This document shows positions 14,290-15,476 of a DNA stretch of 15,476 bases, in pieces. The stretch spans positions 1 to 15,476 of the forward strand of contig JALOLM010000012.1 in assembly GCA_025455985.1 (NCBI GenBank), given 5' to 3'. Numbering within the stretch: position 1 is the first letter of the stretch; the number at the start of each line of letters is the position of its first letter. The stretch is from Candidatus Nanopelagicales bacterium (lineage in GTDB: Bacteria > Actinomycetota > Actinomycetes > S36-B12 > UBA10799). The position numbers and the translations under genes are program-made. The notes beneath the pieces are model-generated. The model did not search any database. It had not been told where the DNA came from and saw nothing but the letters and a program-made list of their open reading frames with translations.

Positions 14290-14311
14290 GACCGGTAACG
14301 GCCGTTCGGTC
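14290..14311. terminator. Hairpin after the GNAT gene (terminator or operator candidate)
   Basis: GACCG, GT, the perfect palindrome AACGGCCGTT, then CGGTC: eight base pairs with a two-base bulge and a GGCC loop. It begins two bases after the GNAT stop on the minus strand, suiting a terminator or a stem between GNAT and the small peptide gene. There is no T-tract, so an operator is equally possible. The rest of the 101-bp gap to the small ORF holds a weak TTGGCA -35 candidate and nothing else I can call. Confidence 0.35.
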
Positions 14312-14313
14312 GA

Positions 14314-14835
14314 TTACCCGTGAGTAGCGGCGGGTCCTGCGCCAAATCCGTGGGCGGATGTGCCGTGCTGTCCCAGCACCCGCAAGGGTGACCCCGACAT
14401 CCGCTGAACGGTCCATTCGTCCATGCCCACGGCGCCGATACTGCGGTAGAAGCCCAGAGCGGGCTCGTTCCAGTCCAGGACCGACCACTCCAGCCTGGCG
14501 TATCCGCGTTCGACACAGATGCCGGCCAGCGCCCCGAGCAGGGCCTTTCCGGCGCCGCGCCCCCGGGCCGCGGGGGTCACGTACAGATCTTCCAGGTAGA
14601 TCCCGTGGGTGCCCTCCCACGTGGAGAAGTTGAGGAACCAGATGGCCATGCCCACCACGACGGCGTCGTCCACAGCCACGTGCGCAAAGAGGTGGGCAGG
14701 CTCTGCGAAGAGCGCGGCGTCGAGTTGGCCTGCGGTCATCTTGACGGCATCCGGCTCACGTTCGTAGATCGCCAGCTCGTGGACGAAGGCGAGCATGGCA
14801 GCGACGTCGGCGGCGACAGCGGGTCTGATCTCCAT
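14314..14835 (-). CDS. GNAT family N-acetyltransferase
   Basis: 173-residue acetyltransferase using acetyl-CoA, resembling the spermidine/diamine acetyltransferase branch. MEIRPAVAADVAAML is a typical GNAT N-terminus and IYEREPDAV (23-31) is common in this subgroup. LEDLYVTPAARGRGAGKALL (81-100) is motif A, with RGRGAGK binding the CoA pyrophosphate. WNEPALGFYRSIGA (122-135) is motif B. About 20 extra residues at the C-terminus lack a recognised pattern. Start: GGAG lies three bases before the chosen ATG; an ATG nine bases upstream (METMEIRP) is also possible, and the much longer ORF is rejected because its first 56 residues lack similarity. Divergent from zwf across 185 bp. Acceptor is unknown; it could be polyamine, amino acid or antibiotic. 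Confidence 0.9.
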   Translation of the reverse strand: MEIRPAVAADVAAMLAFVHELAIYEREPDAVKMTAGQLDAALFAEPAHLFAHVAVDDAVVVGMAIWFLNFSTWEGTHGIYLEDLYVTPAARGRGAGKALLGALAGICVERGYARLEWSVLDWNEPALGFYRSIGAVGMDEWTVQRMSGSPLRVLGQHGTSAHGFGAGPAATHG

Positions 14836-14948
14836 GGTCTCCATTAGGGCAGTCGGCTGAATACGGTGCGGTCGGTCCCCCCGAGAATGGCCAGGCTGCT
14901 GTTCACGACGCCGACACGACTGGCTCGCAGGCTGCGCTTGAGCGTGGA

Positions 14949-14954
14949 TACTCT
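14949..14954 (+). promoter_or_regulatory. Possible -10 box (TACTCT) upstream of zwf
   Basis: TACTCT fits TANNNT within GTGGATACTCT. It would give a leader of about 60 bases before the zwf GTG. No matching -35 was found at normal spacing. The rest of the 185-bp gap between the GNAT and zwf starts shows no ORF or repeat. Confidence 0.25.
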
Positions 14955-15020
14955 TACGGGCATGCGCGGTCATCTTGAAGCAATCGCCCACCTGCAGTTT
15001 GTCCTGGAGCACCCCACATC

Positions 15021-15476
15021 GTGAGTACCTCCGACGCCCTCGTCGTCTTCGGCATCACGGGGGATCTCGCCAAACGAATGACGTTGAAGTCGCTGTACCT
15101 GCTGGAGGCTGCTGGCCGCCTTGACGTTCCGGTGGTCGGGGTGGCCGGTGACGACTGGAGCCTGGACCACTTGGTGCGTCACGCCCGCAAGTGCGTCGTA
15201 GATTCCGGGATCGACCTCGATGAGACGGTCTTCGACCGGTTCGCGGCGCGGTTGTCGTATGTGTCCGGCAATTTCGCCGAAGCCTCCACTTACGACCGCG
15301 TTAAGGCCGCGATCGCCGGCGCATCCGCGCCCATGTTCTACCTGGAGGTCCCACCGGCACTGTTCGCGATGGTCGTAGAGGGGCTGCACAACGTAGGACT
15401 CACCGACCACGCGCGGGTGGTCATCGAGAAGCCGTTCGGCCACGACACGGCGTCAGCCCGCGAACTCAATGCCACG
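15021..15476 (+). CDS. zwf: Glucose-6-phosphate dehydrogenase, 3' partial
   Basis: Oxidises glucose 6-phosphate to 6-phosphogluconolactone with NAD(P)+, the entry to the oxidative pentose phosphate pathway. 152 codons are present and the frame is open at the right edge; the full protein is usually near 450-510 residues. ALVVFGITGDLAKR (6-19) is the dinucleotide-binding start (family GxxGDLAxR/K), PMFYLEVPPALF (104-115) follows, and VVIEKPFGHD (133-142) is the substrate-binding EKPFG block. The stretch after GDLAKR reads MTLKSLYLLEA, where common zwf products have KLxPALYxL, so this is a divergent member. GTG start with GGAG about 11 bases upstream. With phosphoketolase at the other end of the window it fits pentose-phosphate carbon metabolism. 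Cofactor preference cannot be judged. Confidence 0.93.
   Translation, partial: MSTSDALVVFGITGDLAKRMTLKSLYLLEAAGRLDVPVVGVAGDDWSLDHLVRHARKCVVDSGIDLDETVFDRFAARLSYVSGNFAEASTYDRVKAAIAGASAPMFYLEVPPALFAMVVEGLHNVGLTDHARVVIEKPFGHDTASARELNAT

Noticed and set aside
14099..15012. A complete lasso peptide cluster including the GNAT gene
   Set aside because: No cyclase, protease or RRE gene is present and the GNAT looks like an ordinary diamine-type acetyltransferase; only the precursor is supported.
1..15476. tRNA, rRNA, insertion sequence or prophage genes
   Set aside because: Reading both strands showed no cloverleaf-like segments in the gaps, no transposase motifs and no phage genes.

Overview
The window is about 65-70% G+C by eye, densely packed with genes, and uses ATG, GTG and possibly TTG starts. 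Several genes have a TANNNT-type -10 box six or seven bases before the start codon and no Shine-Dalgarno sequence, the leaderless pattern common in Actinobacteria. Gene content points the same way: an HHxxxDG wax ester synthase/diacylglycerol acyltransferase, a phosphoketolase, a KhtT/KhtU pair and a secreted transglycosylase-like protein under a possible CRP/GlxR site. I call it a high-GC actinobacterium and cannot name the genus.

Layout. (1) 2-1957: 3' part of xfp (phosphoketolase), then a leaderless P-loop GTPase with a DUF697-like membrane domain (1973-3133). (2) 3143-3275: an inverted array of 19-bp repeats between convergent genes. (3) 3291-4793 (-): WS/DGAT with an Ala-Lys-Pro tail, divergent from an acyl-CoA dehydrogenase and an APH-type kinase overlapping by 8 bp (4969-7207). 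This pair is a split version of the ACAD10/ACAD11 architecture. (4) 7284-9615 (+): a membrane-anchored coiled-coil protein, a Nudix-NYN fusion and a cation diffusion facilitator, tightly spaced. (5) 9577-10281 (-): a small APH-fold kinase, divergent from a probable ribbon-helix-helix protein (10346-10831) whose start codon lies in a palindrome. (6) 10856-12263: two convergent secreted proteins with overlapping ends and similar beta-rich domains. (7) 12438-14089 (+): khtT and khtU, a potassium/proton antiporter pair. (8) 14099-14212 (-): a 37-residue ORF with a strong ribosome binding site and a lasso-peptide-like leader motif, absent from ordinary long-ORF lists. (9) 14314-14835 (-): GNAT acetyltransferase. 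(10) 15021 to the right edge: 5' part of a divergent-looking glucose-6-phosphate dehydrogenase (zwf).

How it fits together. Phosphoketolase and G6PDH lie at opposite ends and both act in pentose-phosphate carbon flow. The WS/DGAT and the ACAD-kinase operon share a divergent promoter region and both handle acyl-CoA, which suggests linked lipid storage and breakdown. No mobile element, tRNA, rRNA or CRISPR array was seen, and no stretch over 300 bases lacks a gene. The best leads are the small RiPP-like precursor, the 19-bp inverted repeat array, the start-codon palindrome of the ribbon-helix-helix gene and the ACAD-kinase pair.
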